64,000 bases of DNA from Delphinus delphis (taxonomy: Eukaryota > Chordata > Mammalia > Artiodactyla > Delphinidae): assembly GCF_949987515.2 (NCBI RefSeq), contig NW_027192651.1:3224001-3288000 (forward strand). Direction: 5' to 3'. Below are positions 22,326 through 35,830 of the stretch, piece after piece; within the stretch, counting starts at the first letter, position 1; each line of letters opens with the position of its first letter. Position numbers and translations under genes: made by a program. The notes beneath the pieces are model-generated. The model was given only the letters and a program-made list of their open reading frames with translations, was not told where the DNA came from and did not search any database.

Positions 22326-23453
22326 TTGTAAACAATTCTGAAGTTGGTCAGTGGTGGGGAATCGTCTCCCATTCAGCCAGCAGCCCCCACGCAACAAGCG
22401 TCCTCATTGCAAAGCTGGGGCACCGTGCCGAGGCATCTGTGAGTAAACGTGAGCTGAGCCCCAGGCCAGTTGCTGCTGAACTATTCCCACCCGTCCCAGG
22501 TAAAACACCTGAATATATACAAGGACTTGAAAGCCTAGAGGAAGGGCCATAGAGCCACACGAGTGACAGCATGCCGGCCGACTTGGTGCCTGCAGGCCAG
22601 CCAGGATGGTCCTGGCCCTGGGTGCTCTTCTGGAAGATTTCCATTTCCCTGCCTGAGATACCCGTCCTGTCCCTGCCCCCACTGCTGTTTTCCTTCCTCA
22701 CCTCTGCCCAGGGAGAAATTCCAGCAGCAGGTATGGGTGACACATCCTCTTCTTTAGCAGGTGGCAGCCTGGCAACTGCTGCAGAAAGTCCAGCAGAGCC
22801 CCACTCACACTGGGCCACCCACAAAGCCGTGGCCTCTCACTCCCTCCCACCAGCCCAGCACCGAGACTGCTGACAGGGCAGAGAAAATGGCGTCAGGCAC
22901 GGCTGCAGGGGCTCTTGCTGCCTGGAGTGGTATTTATATTGATCTCAACCCAGGCACACCTGGGGAGGGCTGGCCGGCACGGTAAGGCTGCCCAGGTCAG
23001 CCAATCATCACCCCTCAGGGGCTCACAGTTGCAGAAAATGGAACTTGCTGAACCGGCCAGGTCCAAGGAACAGGTGTGGGCTCCTGAGAGTCAGGATAGA
23101 CAAGGGGCTGCAGCTTTGGCTTGTTTTCTAATCATTTTATCTGGCCCATGAGTGGGAGACAACTTCAAGAAAACCCTCTCCTAATGAGAGGAACCCAGGA
23201 GTCAGGGAGAGGAGGGGTGGGTGGTGGTTGGAGACAGAGGCCTGGTGCCCCGGGTGCAGTGGAAGTCTCTGGAAGACCAGGTGGAGGGAGGCCTCACGGA
23301 GTGATGCCCAGGGTCACAGACCTGTCGCAGCTGCTGTTTGTTAGTTCAAGTCCTGCTCTGAGGTGCTCTGTGTCAGCTCTGAGCGACAGGTGAGCTGGGG
23401 GTGCTCTGCAATGAGGGCTATGTGCACGGTTCCTGTGTGCCCAGCCCTGCCAC

Positions 23454-23601
23454 GGTACCTGCAAGGGTAGCTCTGTATCCTGGGAGGGGCCTGACCACGA
23501 GAGCCCCGTGGGCTGGGGTGGGGGTGGGGTACCTGCCCAGGTGAGCTCCATATTCTGGGATTGGTCTGACCACGAGAGCCCCATGGGCTGCTGGGGACCT
23601 G
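23454..23601. repeat. 74-bp tandem duplication, module copy B
   Basis: GGTACCTG at 23454 and 23528, as in copy A. Confidence 0.75.
23510..23529 (+). other. G-quadruplex-type motif, module copy B
   Basis: Same four-run G motif as in copy A. Confidence 0.55.
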
Positions 23602-23602
23602 G

Positions 23603-24395
23603 TAAAGGATGTCAGGACAGTCAGTGAAGCCACCGAGGATATACCTCCAGTTGCTCCTAATTCCTACACCCTGCTGGTCATTCTACCAACCACCAGGACA
23701 TGGTATTCTGTATTAGTCTTCAATGATGCCTTCTTTTGTATTCCATTAGTCCCAGAGTCACAAGAAATTTTGGCTTGTGAGTGGCAGGACTCCACATACA
23801 ACTAAAACAATACTTCCGGGCCGTCTGGCCCCAAGGGTGCAAAAATTCCCACACCATCTTTGGGGAAAGCTTAGCTAAAGACCTAAAAGTTCTACCTCTG
23901 GAAAAGGAAACCCTCCTTCAATATGCAGACGACATTCTGATCACCAGCCCTACTAAGGAGGCCTCTGAACTACCAAGCCAATAAAGGATAGAAGTTGTCC
24001 AAGAAAAAGCTCAAATATCACAGACTGCGGTGACCTGCCTGGGCTTCATTCTCACAGAAGGTCAGAGAAGCCCATCCCAGGAAAGGGAAGAAACCATTTT
24101 CAGCCTTACCCCTTTCTAAAACTAGAAGACAGCTTAGGGGTTCCTGGGGAGGCCAGGGTTTGCTGCTTCTGGATCCCTAACTACAGTCTACTAGCTGGGC
24201 CTCTATATGAAACACTGAAAGGAAAAGATGATGATCCTTTTGAATAGAATCCAGAAGTGGCCTTTCAAGAATGGAAAGAGCAGTCAATTCAGACCCTTGC
24301 CCTGGAACTCCCTAATTTAGCTAAACCCTTTGACCTTTACATTCCCGGTGAAAGGTGAATCGCCATTGGAGAATTAGTGCAAAAACTGGGACCAC
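23603..24395 (+). pseudogene. Broken ERV pol fragment, module copy B
   Basis: Same frameshifts and stops as copy A, with the YADD motif encoded at 23922-23933. Single-base differences: GACTCCACATAC where A and C have GACTCAACATAC, and CCCTAACTAC where A and C have CCCTAGCTAC. Shared lesions show the gene was dead before the HOR was copied. Confidence 0.85.
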
Positions 24396-25135
24396 TTGAA
24401 ATGGAACAATGCAAGAATGCCATCCAGGTAGGATAAACTACGGTCACTAAGGGGCTTGGCCCACTGCCACATCTGGCCAAGATACTGGCGGTATCTAAAA
24501 ACCTGGAAATCAGCAGCCCAAAAGGCCACCTCCCTCCTAAGGGAAAAGGACCCCACGTGGTGATCCTAACCACCAACCATGCCCTGAAGTTGCAGGGTTC
24601 GCTCCGTGGGCACACCGACCTCGAGTGAGGAGGCCCTCCAACTCCAACATCCAGAGAGATAACCGGGGGCAACAGGGCACCATGACGACTCGTGTGAACA
24701 TCACTTGACCTGGAGTTTCTCTCATAAAACAACAAGAGTGTGTCCCAAAAGAGTAGACTACTGCTTGCAGGACTTACTGCACCCAGAGGGGAGCTAATAA
24801 TCTTGGCGGGGGAACAGTATACCACACTGTCACCATAGAAAAGCCTACAGACACCGTGATGATGGTGGCCAATAAGACCGGCTGGACTCCTGTTTACTTC
24901 AAAAGGCTGTTGACTCAGTAGCCATCATGGTCCTTGGTCACCACTGACCCTGGACTGTCTGGGAGTTGAGCGGGCAGGGCTCTGACACCTGGTGCTGTTT
25001 GTACGTTAATTCAGGGGCCTAACTGAAGAAAGCGCAGACTACTGGTCAGAGCATCTAGGCTGGCAGAGACGGTCAGCCTAAGGTGGCCGAACAAATGTGG
25101 GGCGGGGTGAAACCGGCCCCCACAGCGTCTCTGCA
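24396..25135 (+). pseudogene. Degenerate ERV interior, module copy B
   Basis: As copy A. The Cys-Cys string is unchanged. Confidence 0.4.
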
Positions 25136-25845
25136 CATCTCTTTCCTGGACCCTTAAAGGTCATTAGAATCTATAACACTTCCAATGCTGGTGCTCAGGT
25201 GGACGAGCAGGGAGGCAGGGGTCCTGGGGACAATCAACGTCACCGGGAGGCTGCTGGGGAGAAGCTCTGACCCTCGCCCCAGGGTGTGAGGGCTCCCAAC
25301 TCAGCACTCAGCAGTTACAGAAGAAGGGTCTGCACCCTCAGCACTCCAAGAATGAGGAACGGGACAAAAGGCAGAGGAGGGGTTTGTCCCCAGCAAAGCC
25401 CATTAAAAATCCCTGGGAGATAAAAATAGAATCTGGGCAATAAAGTCAAGTCTAACCTTTTTTATCCTTTGTGCTTTGTCTAATTTCACGTGCTCCTAGG
25501 GTCCCGCATGCAGAGGTTCCACACCCGGCACTTCAGACCAGATTTCCTAGTGCAGAATGGCTGGGTCGACACCTCAGCTCCTGGGGCCCAGTGCAGACTC
25601 CACGATATAGAGCCTGAGCTACAGCCAACCCGGCCCTCGAGAGCTCCGCCGCCTCCCTCCCTCCCACTGACTCTGACAAGATCTCTACACAGCAGCCCAG
25701 CCCACAGCCCACGGGGTAGTGCATGCTCTCACCTCTCCATTCTCTGATCAAAATATAAAGTTTCCTTTGCTTGTGAACCAAACTCAGTCTCGATCTGTTG
25801 GCCCCAATGACACTGGGCAGGGGGACACTTGTTGGGGTCCACTCT
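25136..25845 (+). mobile_element. LTR-like 3' region of the ERV remnant, module copy B
   Basis: As copy A. Carries ATCAACGTCACC (shared with C) and TCTGACAAGATC (B only). Confidence 0.45.
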
Positions 25846-26184
25846 GGAGGATCAGTAACAGAAATTGAGACTATTGTAACCTCAATGAACAGATGTGTGA
25901 GCCAAACTGTAGTTAACATAGAACAGTGTATAAGGCTCGGGTAAAATAAGATGTTTTTAACACTTCCATTTGATATTTCCATCACTTTTTATAAGCAAGT
26001 TCAGTGAAAAGGTTTGTCTTATTTGTCAGGTCAATATTAGAGAAACGAAGTGATTTCTTTCCAAGGATGTACAGCTAATAATCTTGGTTAAACCTTCAAT
26101 CTTGTTTTAAATGCTTTTCCATTGAAAATGATACCTCTCTTTCAGCTCCCCCATTTCTGAGAAGTATAAAATCTTATAATTTAT
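25846..26184. other. Unassigned AT-rich sequence, module copy B
   Basis: Matches 6351-6689. Nothing recognised. Confidence 0.5.
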
Positions 26185-26370
26185 TATTACCAAAGGGGAA
26201 AGGTGGGAGGAGGGATAAATTAACAGTTTGGAATGAACACATACACACTGCTATGTATAAAATAGATCATCAACAAGGAACTACTGTATAGCACAGGGAA
26301 CTACACTCAACATTTTGCAATAACCTATAAGGGGAAATAATCTGAAAAAGAATAGATATTTTTATTGACA
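26185..26370 (+). mobile_element. L1 3' UTR tail fragment, module copy B
   Basis: Matches 6690-6875. Confidence 0.8.
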
Positions 26371-26544
26371 TCATCTATCAATGACAGTTAAAGTGTAGCC
26401 TAAGGGAAGCTGGTGGTGAGTGCTTCTGACCCTGAAGACTTCAATCATCTAAAGTTTGGACTCTGCCTACTTCCCAAGGCCCTTAATGAACATATGTGTA
26501 GCCGTAGCTTAAAAACTTCCCCAGTTTGGGTTTCGGGGAGACAC
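26371..26544. other. Unassigned junction sequence, module copy B
   Basis: Matches 6876-7049. Nothing recognised. Confidence 0.45.
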
Positions 26545-27603
26545 TGATTTTGAAAAAGCCCTGGTGTTCTCCTTACATGAATGGGACTCTTCCTACTGCT
26601 AAAACATGTCTGTCACACCCAGAGGATGGTATACCGTCTGATCGGGAAGAGTTTGGAAAAGGCATCTCATCTCCTCATCTCCTGGTGCTCGGGTTCACCC
26701 CTCCAGCGTCTTTACTAACAGTCTCCCCACTTGGAGATGTCAGCACTGTCAACATCCTGTTGCGTACAGTTTGGAATTTGTCCAGAGGATGAAGCGGAAG
26801 GATGAGGAACAATGAGAGACAAGTCCTAGGTGTTCAGACAGGCACATGTCACTCTAATTTCCAATCAGGAAGACGAATTGACCAAAGGCTAGGGTTGCCC
26901 ATGGAAACAGTATAGGGCTTGAGGAAATCCCGCTGCTTTGTGGCCAGTTCCCATAAACACGAGTTGAACAATGGAACTCAGGGGCAGTAAAATTCACAAA
27001 ACTGCAGAGTTGAAAATATCCATCACTGAAAAATGTCTTGAGGAAAGTCAGAGAAAAGGACTTGTAAGCAAGGGAGAATGGCAGGAAAGGGATTTGAGGA
27101 GGTAGAAAGGACTCGCCATTAAGCACAAGAAAAGGAGCTGAACATTGCCAACATTGCAGTTGGCCAAAAAGGGTGTATGCGTTCTTTTCTGTATATATTC
27201 AAGAAAAGGGCATACACTTTTTTAGCCAACCAAACAGGTGGGCACTGGAAGTCAATACTACAAAAGATATCACTTCGCATCAGTCAGAAGAGCCATCCTC
27301 ATAAAGCGTAAACAACAGAAATGCAGGACAGGGCAACGAGAAGAGGGAGCCCTGTGAGACTTATAGTGGAAATGTATATTGCCAACGGCCATTCTGGAGA
27401 AGTGTATTGTGTTTACTAAAGCATCTAAAAAATGAGCTACAGAGCATAGGGCACTTGCACTCATGGGCGTATATCTTGGGAAAAACAAAAATCGAGAGGA
27501 CACAGGCACCCCAATGTTTACCCCCTCTCTGTTTAAAAGATCCTCGACTAGGATATAACTTAAATGTCTCTGGAGGGGAAAAATGGATAGAGATGTGGTA
27601 CTT
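26545..27603 (+). repeat. Monomer B2, right part (strongly diverged)
   Basis: Matches A2 right part. B and C share GGCTAGGGTTG where A has GGCTATGGTTG. Confidence 0.8.
27160..27229. mobile_element. Mariner-type palindrome in B2 (diverged)
   Basis: Same imperfect arms as A2. Confidence 0.75.
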
Positions 27604-29351
27604 AGGTAGAGTGGAATATTATTCAGCCTGGAAATCAATGAAATATGGCCAGTTGTAACAACTCCGGAGGAGTTACGTATGATCATTCTAAGTGACAGAA
27701 TTCAAAAAGAAAAAGACACATATCATAAGATATCACTTAAAGGTGGAATCCAAAATGGCTACACATGAAATAAATTACAAAACAAAAACATAGTCAAATA
27801 TGTAGAAAACACGCATAAGGCTGCTAAACGGGAAAGGTGGGGAGGGGTGAGGCATCATCCAGGAGGTTGAAATTAGCAAAGATACCATTCCAAATACCAA
27901 ACTGATAATCAACAAGGCCTACACGGTAGCTAAAAGAACTGCACTCAGCACACTCAAGTCACCGGAAAAGAATATATACGACTGGTAAGAATCTGAAAAA
28001 GAATTTATTGATGTCTCTCTGTACGCGAATCAAGTGGATGTACAGCAGCAAGAAACAGAGCTTTGAAAATCAGCTGTAACCAATATAGTAATAAATTGAA
28101 AAAAATAAACGACAGAGAGACAGAGAAAACCTCTTACAACTTTTCCTCAGGGACGGTGATGCAACATGGATTGAACACATCTAGACCCACAGCAGGATGA
28201 GACATAAGGCTGGAAACTGTTTGCGCTAAGAGAAATGTGAGGTTGGGTGAGGAAATGCACACCCTTTAAAGTAATACTACCTGGTACCCATTCAATGGGT
28301 CCCAAATCTGCAGGTTCAAGGGATCTTCCTACAGCTAAAACATGCATGGAAAACCCAGAGGACTGTACACCATGTGATCGGGAGATGTGTCTAAAATGCA
28401 CCTCATTTATCCTCTCCTGGTGCTCCTGTTCACCATTCCAGCCACGCTACTTAGAATCTCCCCACTTGGAGAATCAGCACATTTAAACTTCTGTTTCACA
28501 CATTTTGCAAATTGTGAGGAGGATGAACGGGAAGAGGGGGAACCAATGAGAGAAGAGTTGTAGGGGTTTGGACGGGCACATATCACTCTAATTTCCCATT
28601 AAGAATAAGAATTAAAGAAAGGCTCAGCCTGCCTCGCCGGAGCCAAAATAGGGCCTGAAGCAATCCTGCGGGTTTGAGGCCAGCTCACAAAAGAGCAACT
28701 TAAAAAATGGAGCTCAGGGTCACTGCAATTCACAAACCTGCAGAGTTATAAATGAAAACTAACGTCCAAAAATATGTTGAGGTAAGGCAAAGAAGAGGAT
28801 CTGAATGCAAGACAGAATTGCAAGAAACAGATTTCAAGAGATAGATTAGACTCGTCTTTAACGCACATGAAAAGCGGCAGAATTTCGACAATGATGCAGT
28901 TGGCCCAAAAGGGCGTATGCGTTTTTTCCTGATTATATCCAGGAAAAAACGCATACGCACTTTATGGGCAACGAAGCAAGCAAGCAATGCAAATGTGCAC
29001 AACAAAGAAGTCTCACTTCCCACCGGTCAAAAGGGTCATCCTAAAAAATTGTAAAAACCAGAAATGCAGGACAGGCCATGGAGAACAGGGAGCCTTTATA
29101 CGCTGATGGGCAGTGTGTGAACTGCCGAGAGCCACTCTGGAGAAGTGTATGGTGGTTCCTAAATCATCTAAAAAACAGAGCTACAGAGCATAGGACACTT
29201 CCAATCATGGGAGTATATCTAGGGAAGTCTAAAAATCAACAAGACACAAGCACACCACAGTTTAGGGCTACTCTGTTTACAAGAACCTCAACTTCAGTAC
29301 ACCTTAAATATCCCAGGAAAGAGAACAATGGATAAAGAAGATGTGGTACTT
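27604..29351 (+). repeat. Monomer B3 (long type, 1748 bp)
   Basis: Matches A3 in length and content. Confidence 0.88.
28900..28971. mobile_element. Mariner-type palindrome in B3 (diverged)
   Basis: Same ends as A3, including the paired GCCC and GGGC. Confidence 0.8.
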
Positions 29352-31098
29352 ATGTACAATGGAATATCTCTTCACCATGAAATCAATGTAATAAGGCTAG
29401 TAGAAGGATAAAGAGTGGATTTAGGTCCGATAATACTACTTGAAATAAGTCAAACAGAAAAAGAAACATATCATAAGATATCACTTATAGAGGGAGGGTA
29501 AATATGGCTGCACAAGAAATGAATTACAGAACAGAACAGTGTCTCACATTTAGAAAACACACTTATGTCAGCTTAAGGGGAAAGGAGAGGTGGGGTGATG
29601 CATAAAACCAGAGTTTGAAATTAGCACAGATACCGTTCAATAAACCAAATAGGTATTAGACAAGATCTACACCTTGCTCAATGAACTGGCCTCAACACAC
29701 CCTATACACCGCAGAGAAATATATCTGAGGAATAAGAATCTTAAAACCCATGTATTGATATATCTCCATAAGGGAATCAAGTGTGTGCAGAGCGGCACAA
29801 ACACAGCAGTGAAAAGGAGCTAAACCCCATTATAGAAATAAATTTTAAAAACAAAACGCTGAAACAATGAAAGAGAGAAAAATTCTTACAAAATTCGCTC
29901 AGGGGCTGTGATGCAACCTGGATTGACCACATATAAACCCACAGCTGGATAAGACATAAGGCTGGACACTTGGGGCTGACAGGATTGGTGAGCTTTGGTG
30001 AGCAACTGCCGAAAGTTTAATGCAATACTTCATGCTACTCAGTCCAAGGGTCCCAACACTCCAGGTTGAAGGGAATCTTCCTACAGCTAAACCATGCTTG
30101 GGAAACCCAGCGACTGGTATACCATATGATTGGGAAAGGTTTCTAAAACGCACCTCATTTTTCCTCTCCTGGGGCTCCGGATCGACATTCCAGCCGCTTT
30201 ACTAACAACATCCCCACATGGAGTCAATGCCTTTAAGTTCTGGTATCGCACAGTCTGCAGTTAGTGCAGAGGATGAATGGGAATAGGGGGAACCAGTGAG
30301 AAACTAGCTGTAGCGGTTTCAATGGGCACATGTCACTCTAATATCACATCAGTAAGAAGAATTAACCAAAGGCACAGCAAGGTGCCCCAGAAGAAAAATA
30401 GGGCTTCAAGGAATCCTGTGGTTACGGGGCAAGACCACAAAAATAAGAGCTAAAAAATGGAGCTAAGGGCCACTGCAATTCAAAAACCTGCAGAGTTATA
30501 AAGGCCAACTATTTTTAAAAATATATTGAGGTAAGGCTATGAAGAGGCATTGAAAGCAAGGCAGAATTGCAGGAAACCGATTTCAGGAGGTAGACTGGAA
30601 TTGCATTGAAAGCATAGGAAAAGAGGCAGAACGTCCACAATGATGCACTTGGCCAAAAAGGGCGTATGCGTTTTTTCCTGAATATATTCAGGAAAAAACG
30701 CATACGCACTTTTTGGCCAACCAAGCAAGCTTGCAAAGGAAATCTGCACTACAATGAAGTCTCACTTCCACCCGGTCAAAAGGGCCATCTGAAAAAAGTG
30801 TAAAATCCATAAAGGCACGACAGGCCATGGAGAACTGGGAGCCTTCTTATGCTGATGGGCGGGATGTAAATTGCTAACAGCCACTCTGGAGAAGTGTATG
30901 GTGTTTCCTGAAACATCTAAAAAACAAAGCAACAGAGCCTAGGGCACTTCCACTTATGGTCCTATAGCTTAGGGAAATTAAAATCAAAAAGACACAGCCA
31001 CCCCAAAGTTTGGAACGGCTCTGTTTACAAGAACCTCGTTTACAGTACAAGTTCAACATCGCAGAAATTGAAAAATGGATAAAGAACTTGTGGTACTT
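29352..31098 (+). repeat. Monomer B4 (long type)
   Basis: Matches A4. Differences noted: AAATTCGCTCAGG (shared with C4) where A4 has AAATTCTCTCAGG, and GATTGGGAAAGG (B only). Confidence 0.88.
30649..30720. mobile_element. Mariner-type palindrome in B4 (one mismatch)
   Basis: Same CGCACTTTTT right-arm mismatch as A4. Confidence 0.88.
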
Positions 31099-32677
31099 AC
31101 GTACAATGCAGTATCACTCAGCAATGAAATCTATGTCATCAGGCCCGTAGCAGCATAATGAGTGGATTCAGGTACGATGATTCTAACTGAAATAAGTCAC
31201 ACAGAAAAAGAAACATCATAAGATATCAGTAATACACGGAATGGAAACTTGGCTACACAGGAACTGAATTACAGAACAGAACAGGGTCTCAAATTTAGAA
31301 AACCAACATATGCTTGCTTAAGGGGAAAGGTGAGTTGGGGTGCTGCATAAAACCAGAGATTGAAATGAGCACAGATAAAGTTCCTTAAGCCAAATATGGA
31401 ATAGACAAGAGCTACTCCTTGCTCAACGAAATGGACTCAAAACCCCATATTAAATGCCTAAGAATGTACCTGACTAGTAAGTATCTTAAAACCTATGGAT
31501 TGCTATGCCTCTAAAAGAGAATCAAGCATGTGTACAGGGGCATAAACGCAGCAGTGATAGGATTGGAGAGGTTCGGTGAGCAAATGAAGACCCTTTGAAG
31601 TCATATTGCATGGTACCCATTACACGGGTCTCAACTCTCCAGGTTTAAGGTATTCTTCCTTCAGCTAAAACATGCATGTGGAACCTAGAGTATGATCAAC
31701 CATGTGAACGGGAGACGTGTTCAAATATGTCTCAGTTTTCCTCCCCTGGTACTCGGGTGCAACATTCCAGACGCTTTACTAACACTCTCCCCACTTGGAA
31801 AGTCAGTCCCTTTAACCTCCTGTTTGGCCCAGTTTGCAATTTCTGCGGAAGATGAACAGGAATAGCGAGAACCAATGAGAGGCTAGCTGGAGGTGTCTGG
31901 ACGGGCAAATTTAACTCTCATTTCCCACCAGGAAGAGGAATTAACCAAAGGCTCAGCATGCCGGGCCGGAACCAGATTAGGGCCTGAAGCCATCCTGCGG
32001 TGTTGCGGCCAGGTCACAAGAAAGCGAGTTGAAGAAAGGAGCTCAGGGGCACTGCAATTGACAAACCAGCAGAGTTATAAATGACAGCTATCGTCCAAAA
32101 ATAGACTGAAGTAAGGCTGCCAAGAGGACTTGAAAGCGGGGCAGAATTGCAGGAAACCGATTTCAGGAGGTAGACTGGAATTGCATTGAAAGCATAGGAA
32201 AAGAGGCAGAACGTCCACAATGATGCACTTGGCCAAAAAGGGCGTATGCGTTTTTTCCTGAATATATTCAGGAAAAAACGCATACGCCCTTTTTGGCCAA
32301 CCAAGCAAGCTTGCAAAGGAAATCTGCACTACAATGAAGTCTCACTTCCCCCCGGTCAAAAGGGCCATCTGAAAAAAGTGTAAAATCCAGAAAGGCAGGA
32401 CAGGCCATGGAGAACTGGGAGCCTTGTTATGCTGATGGGCGGGATGTAAATTACCAACAGACAATAAGGAGAAGTGTATGGTGTTTCGTGAAACATCTAA
32501 AAAACAAAGCAACAGAGCCTAGGGCACTGCCACTTATGGTCCTATAGCTTAGGGAAATTAAAATCAAAAAGACACAGCCACCCCAAAGTTTGGGACGCCT
32601 CTGTTTACAAGAACCTCTTTACAGTACAAGTTCAACATCGCAGAAATTGAAAAATGGATAAAGAAGTTGTGGTATTC
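31099..32677 (+). repeat. Monomer B5 (short type)
   Basis: 1579 bp, matches A5. Local differences include ACAATAAGGAG and GTTTCGTGAAAC after the palindrome. Confidence 0.88.
32229..32300. mobile_element. Mariner-type perfect palindrome in B5
   Basis: 72 bp, arms identical. Confidence 0.9.
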
Positions 32678-34252
32678 ACTTACAAAGCAATATCACTCAG
32701 CAATGAAATCTATGTCATCAGGCCCTTAGCAGCACAATGAGTGGATTCAGGTATGATGATTCTAACTGAAATAAGTCACACAGAAAAAGAAACATCATAA
32801 GATATCAGTAATACACGGAATGGAAACTTGGCTACACAGGAACTGAATTACAGAACAGAACAGGGTCTCAAATTTAGAAAACCAACTTATGCTTGCTTAA
32901 GGGGAAAGGTGAGTTGGGGTGCTGCATAAAACCAGAGATTGAAATGAGCACAGATAAAGTTCCTTAAGCCAAATATGGAATAGACAAGAGCTACTCCTTG
33001 CTCAACGAAATGGACTCAACACCCCATATTAAACGCCTAAGAATGTACCTGACTAGTAAGTATCTTAAAACCTATGGATTGCTATGTCTCCGAAAGAGAA
33101 TCAAGCATGTGTACAGGGGCATAAACGCAGCAGTGATAGGATTGGAGAGGTTCGGTGAGCAAATGAAGACCCTTTGAAGTCATATTGCATGGTACCCATT
33201 CCACGGGTTTCAACTACCCAGGTTTTAGGTATTCTTCCTCAGCTAAAACATGCATGTGGAACCCAAGTATGATCAACCATGTGAATGGGAGACGTGTTCA
33301 AATATGTCTCAGTTTTCGTACCCTGGTCCTCGGGTGCAACATTCCAGACGCTTTACTAACACTCTCCCCACTTGGAAAGTCAGTGCCTTTAACCTCCTGT
33401 TTGGCCCAGTTTGCAATTTCTGCGGAAGATGAACAGGAATAGCGAGAACCAATTTGAGGCTAGCTGGAGGTGTCTGGACGGGCAAATTTAACTCTCATTT
33501 CCCACCAGGAAGAGGAAATAACCAAAGGCTCAGTGTGCCGTGCCGGACCAGATTAGGGCCTGAAGCCATCCTGCAGTGTTGCGGCCAGCTCAAAAGAAAG
33601 CGAGTTGAAGAAAGGAACTCAGGGGCACTGTAATTCACAAACCTGCAGAGTTATAAATGACAGCTATCGTCCAAAAATAGACTGAAGTAAGGCTGCCAAG
33701 AGGACTTGAAAGCGGAGCAGAATTGCAGGAAACCGATTTCAGGAGGTAGACTGGAATTGCATTGAAAGCATAGGAAAAGAGGCAGAACGTCCACAATGAT
33801 GCACTTGGCCAAAAAGGGCGTATGCGTTTTTTCCTGAATATATTCAGGAAAAAACGCATACGCCCTTTTTGGCCAACCAAGCAAGCTTGCAAAGGAAATC
33901 TGCACTACAATGAAGTCTCACTTCCCCCCGGTCAAAAGGGCCATCTGAAAAAAGTGTAAAATCCAGAAAGGCAACAGGCCATTTAGAACTGGGAGACTTG
34001 TTATGCTGATGGGCGGGATGTAAATTGCCAACAGACACTTGGGAGAAGTGAATGGTGTTTCCTGAAACATCTAAAAAACAAAGCAACAGAGCCTAGGGCA
34101 CTTCCACTTACGGACCTATAGCTTAGGGAAATTAAAATCAAAAAGACACAGCCACCCCAAAGTTTGGGACGCCTCTGTTTACAAGAACCTCGTTTACAGT
34201 ACAAGTTCAACATCGCAGAAAGTGAAAAATGGATAAAGAAGTTGTGGTATTC
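32678..34252 (+). repeat. Monomer B6 (short type)
   Basis: 1575 bp, matches A6 including TTCCTCAGC, CCAATTTGAGG and GGCAACAGGCC. Confidence 0.88.
33805..33876. mobile_element. Mariner-type perfect palindrome in B6
   Basis: 72 bp, arms identical. Confidence 0.9.
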
Positions 34253-35830
34253 ACTTACAAAGCAATATCACTCAGCAATGAAATCTATGTCATCAGGCCC
34301 TTAGCAGCACAATGAGTGGATTCAGGTATGATGATTCTAACTGAAATAAGTCACACAGAAAAAGAAACATCATAAGATATCAGTAATACACGGAATGGAA
34401 CTTGGCTACACAGGAACTGAATTACAGAACAGAACAGGGTCTCAAATTTAGAAAACAAACTTATGCTTGCTTAAGGGGAAAGGTGAGTTGGGGTGCTGCA
34501 TAAAACCAGAGATTGAAATGAGCACAGATAAAGTTCCTTAAGCCAAATATGGAATAGACAAGAGCTACTCCTTGCTCAACGAAATGGACTCAACACCCCA
34601 TATTAAACGCCTAAGAATGTACCTGACTAGTAAGTATCTTAAAACCTATGGATTGCTATGTCTCCGAAAGAGAATCAAGCATGTGTACAGGGGCATAAAC
34701 GCAGCAGTGATAGGATTGGAGAGGTTCGTGAGCAAATGAAGACCCTTTGAAGTCATATTGCATGGTACCCATTCCACAGGTTTCAACTACCCAGGTTTAA
34801 GGTATTCTTCCTTCATCTAAAACATGCATGTGGAACCTAGAGTATGATCAACCATGTGATCGGGAGACGTGTTCAAATATGTCTCAGTTTTCGTACCCTG
34901 GTACTCGGGTGCAACATTCCAGACGCTTTACTAACACTCTCCCGACTTGGAGAGTCAGTCCCTTTAACCACCTGTTTGGCCCAGTTTGCAATTTCTGTGG
35001 AAGATGAACAGGAATAGCGAGAACCAATGAAAGACTAGCTGGAGGTGTCTGGATGGGCAAATTTAACTCTCATTTCCCACCAGGAAGAGGAATTAACCAA
35101 AGGCTCAGCATGCCATGCCGGAACCACATTAGGGCCTGAAGCCATCCTGCGGTGTTGCGGCCAGCTCACAAGAAAGCGAGTTGAAGAAAGGAGCTCAGGG
35201 GCACTGTAATTCACAAACCTGCAGAGTTATAAATGACAGCTATCGTCCAAAAATAGACTGAAGTAAGGCTGCCAAGAGGACTTGAAAGTGGGGCAGAATT
35301 GCAGGAAACCGATTTCAGGAGGTAGACTGGAATTGCATTGAAAGCATAGGAAAAGAGGCAGAACGTCCACAATGATGCACTTGGCCAAAAAGGGCGTATG
35401 CGTTTTTTCCTGAATATATTCAGGAAAAAACGCATACGCCCTTTTTGGCCAACCAAGCAAGCTTGCAAAGGAAATCTGCACTACAATGAAGTCTCACTTC
35501 CCCCCGGTCAAAAGGGCCATCTGAAAAAAGTGTAAAATCCAGAAAGGCAGGACAGGCCATGGAGAACTGGGAGCCTTGTTATGCTGATGGGCGGGATGTA
35601 AATTGCCAACAGCCACTCCGGAGAAGTGTATGGTGTTTCCTGAAACATCTAAAAAACAAAGCAACAGAGCCTAGTGCACTTCCACTTATGGTCCTATAGC
35701 TTAGGGAAATTAAAATCAAAAAGACACAGCCACCCCAAAGTTTGGGACGCCTCTGTTTACAAGAACCTCGTTTACCGTACAAGTTCAATATCACAGAAAG
35801 TGAAAAATGGATAAAGAAGTTGTGGTACTC
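34253..35830 (+). repeat. Monomer B7 (short type)
   Basis: 1578 bp, matches A7. Carries CCACTCCGGAG where A7 has CCACTCTGGAG. Confidence 0.88.
35381..35452. mobile_element. Mariner-type perfect palindrome in B7
   Basis: 72 bp, arms identical. Confidence 0.9.

Larger units (their letters stand above)
22326..23602. other. GC-rich block of unknown origin, module copy B
   Basis: Same block as 2831-4107. Differences seen: CTGCTGTTTTCC where A and C have CTGCTTTTTTCC, and GGCACGGCTG (shared with C) where A has GGCATGGCTG. The open frames keep their lengths, as expected from near-identity alone. Confidence 0.45.
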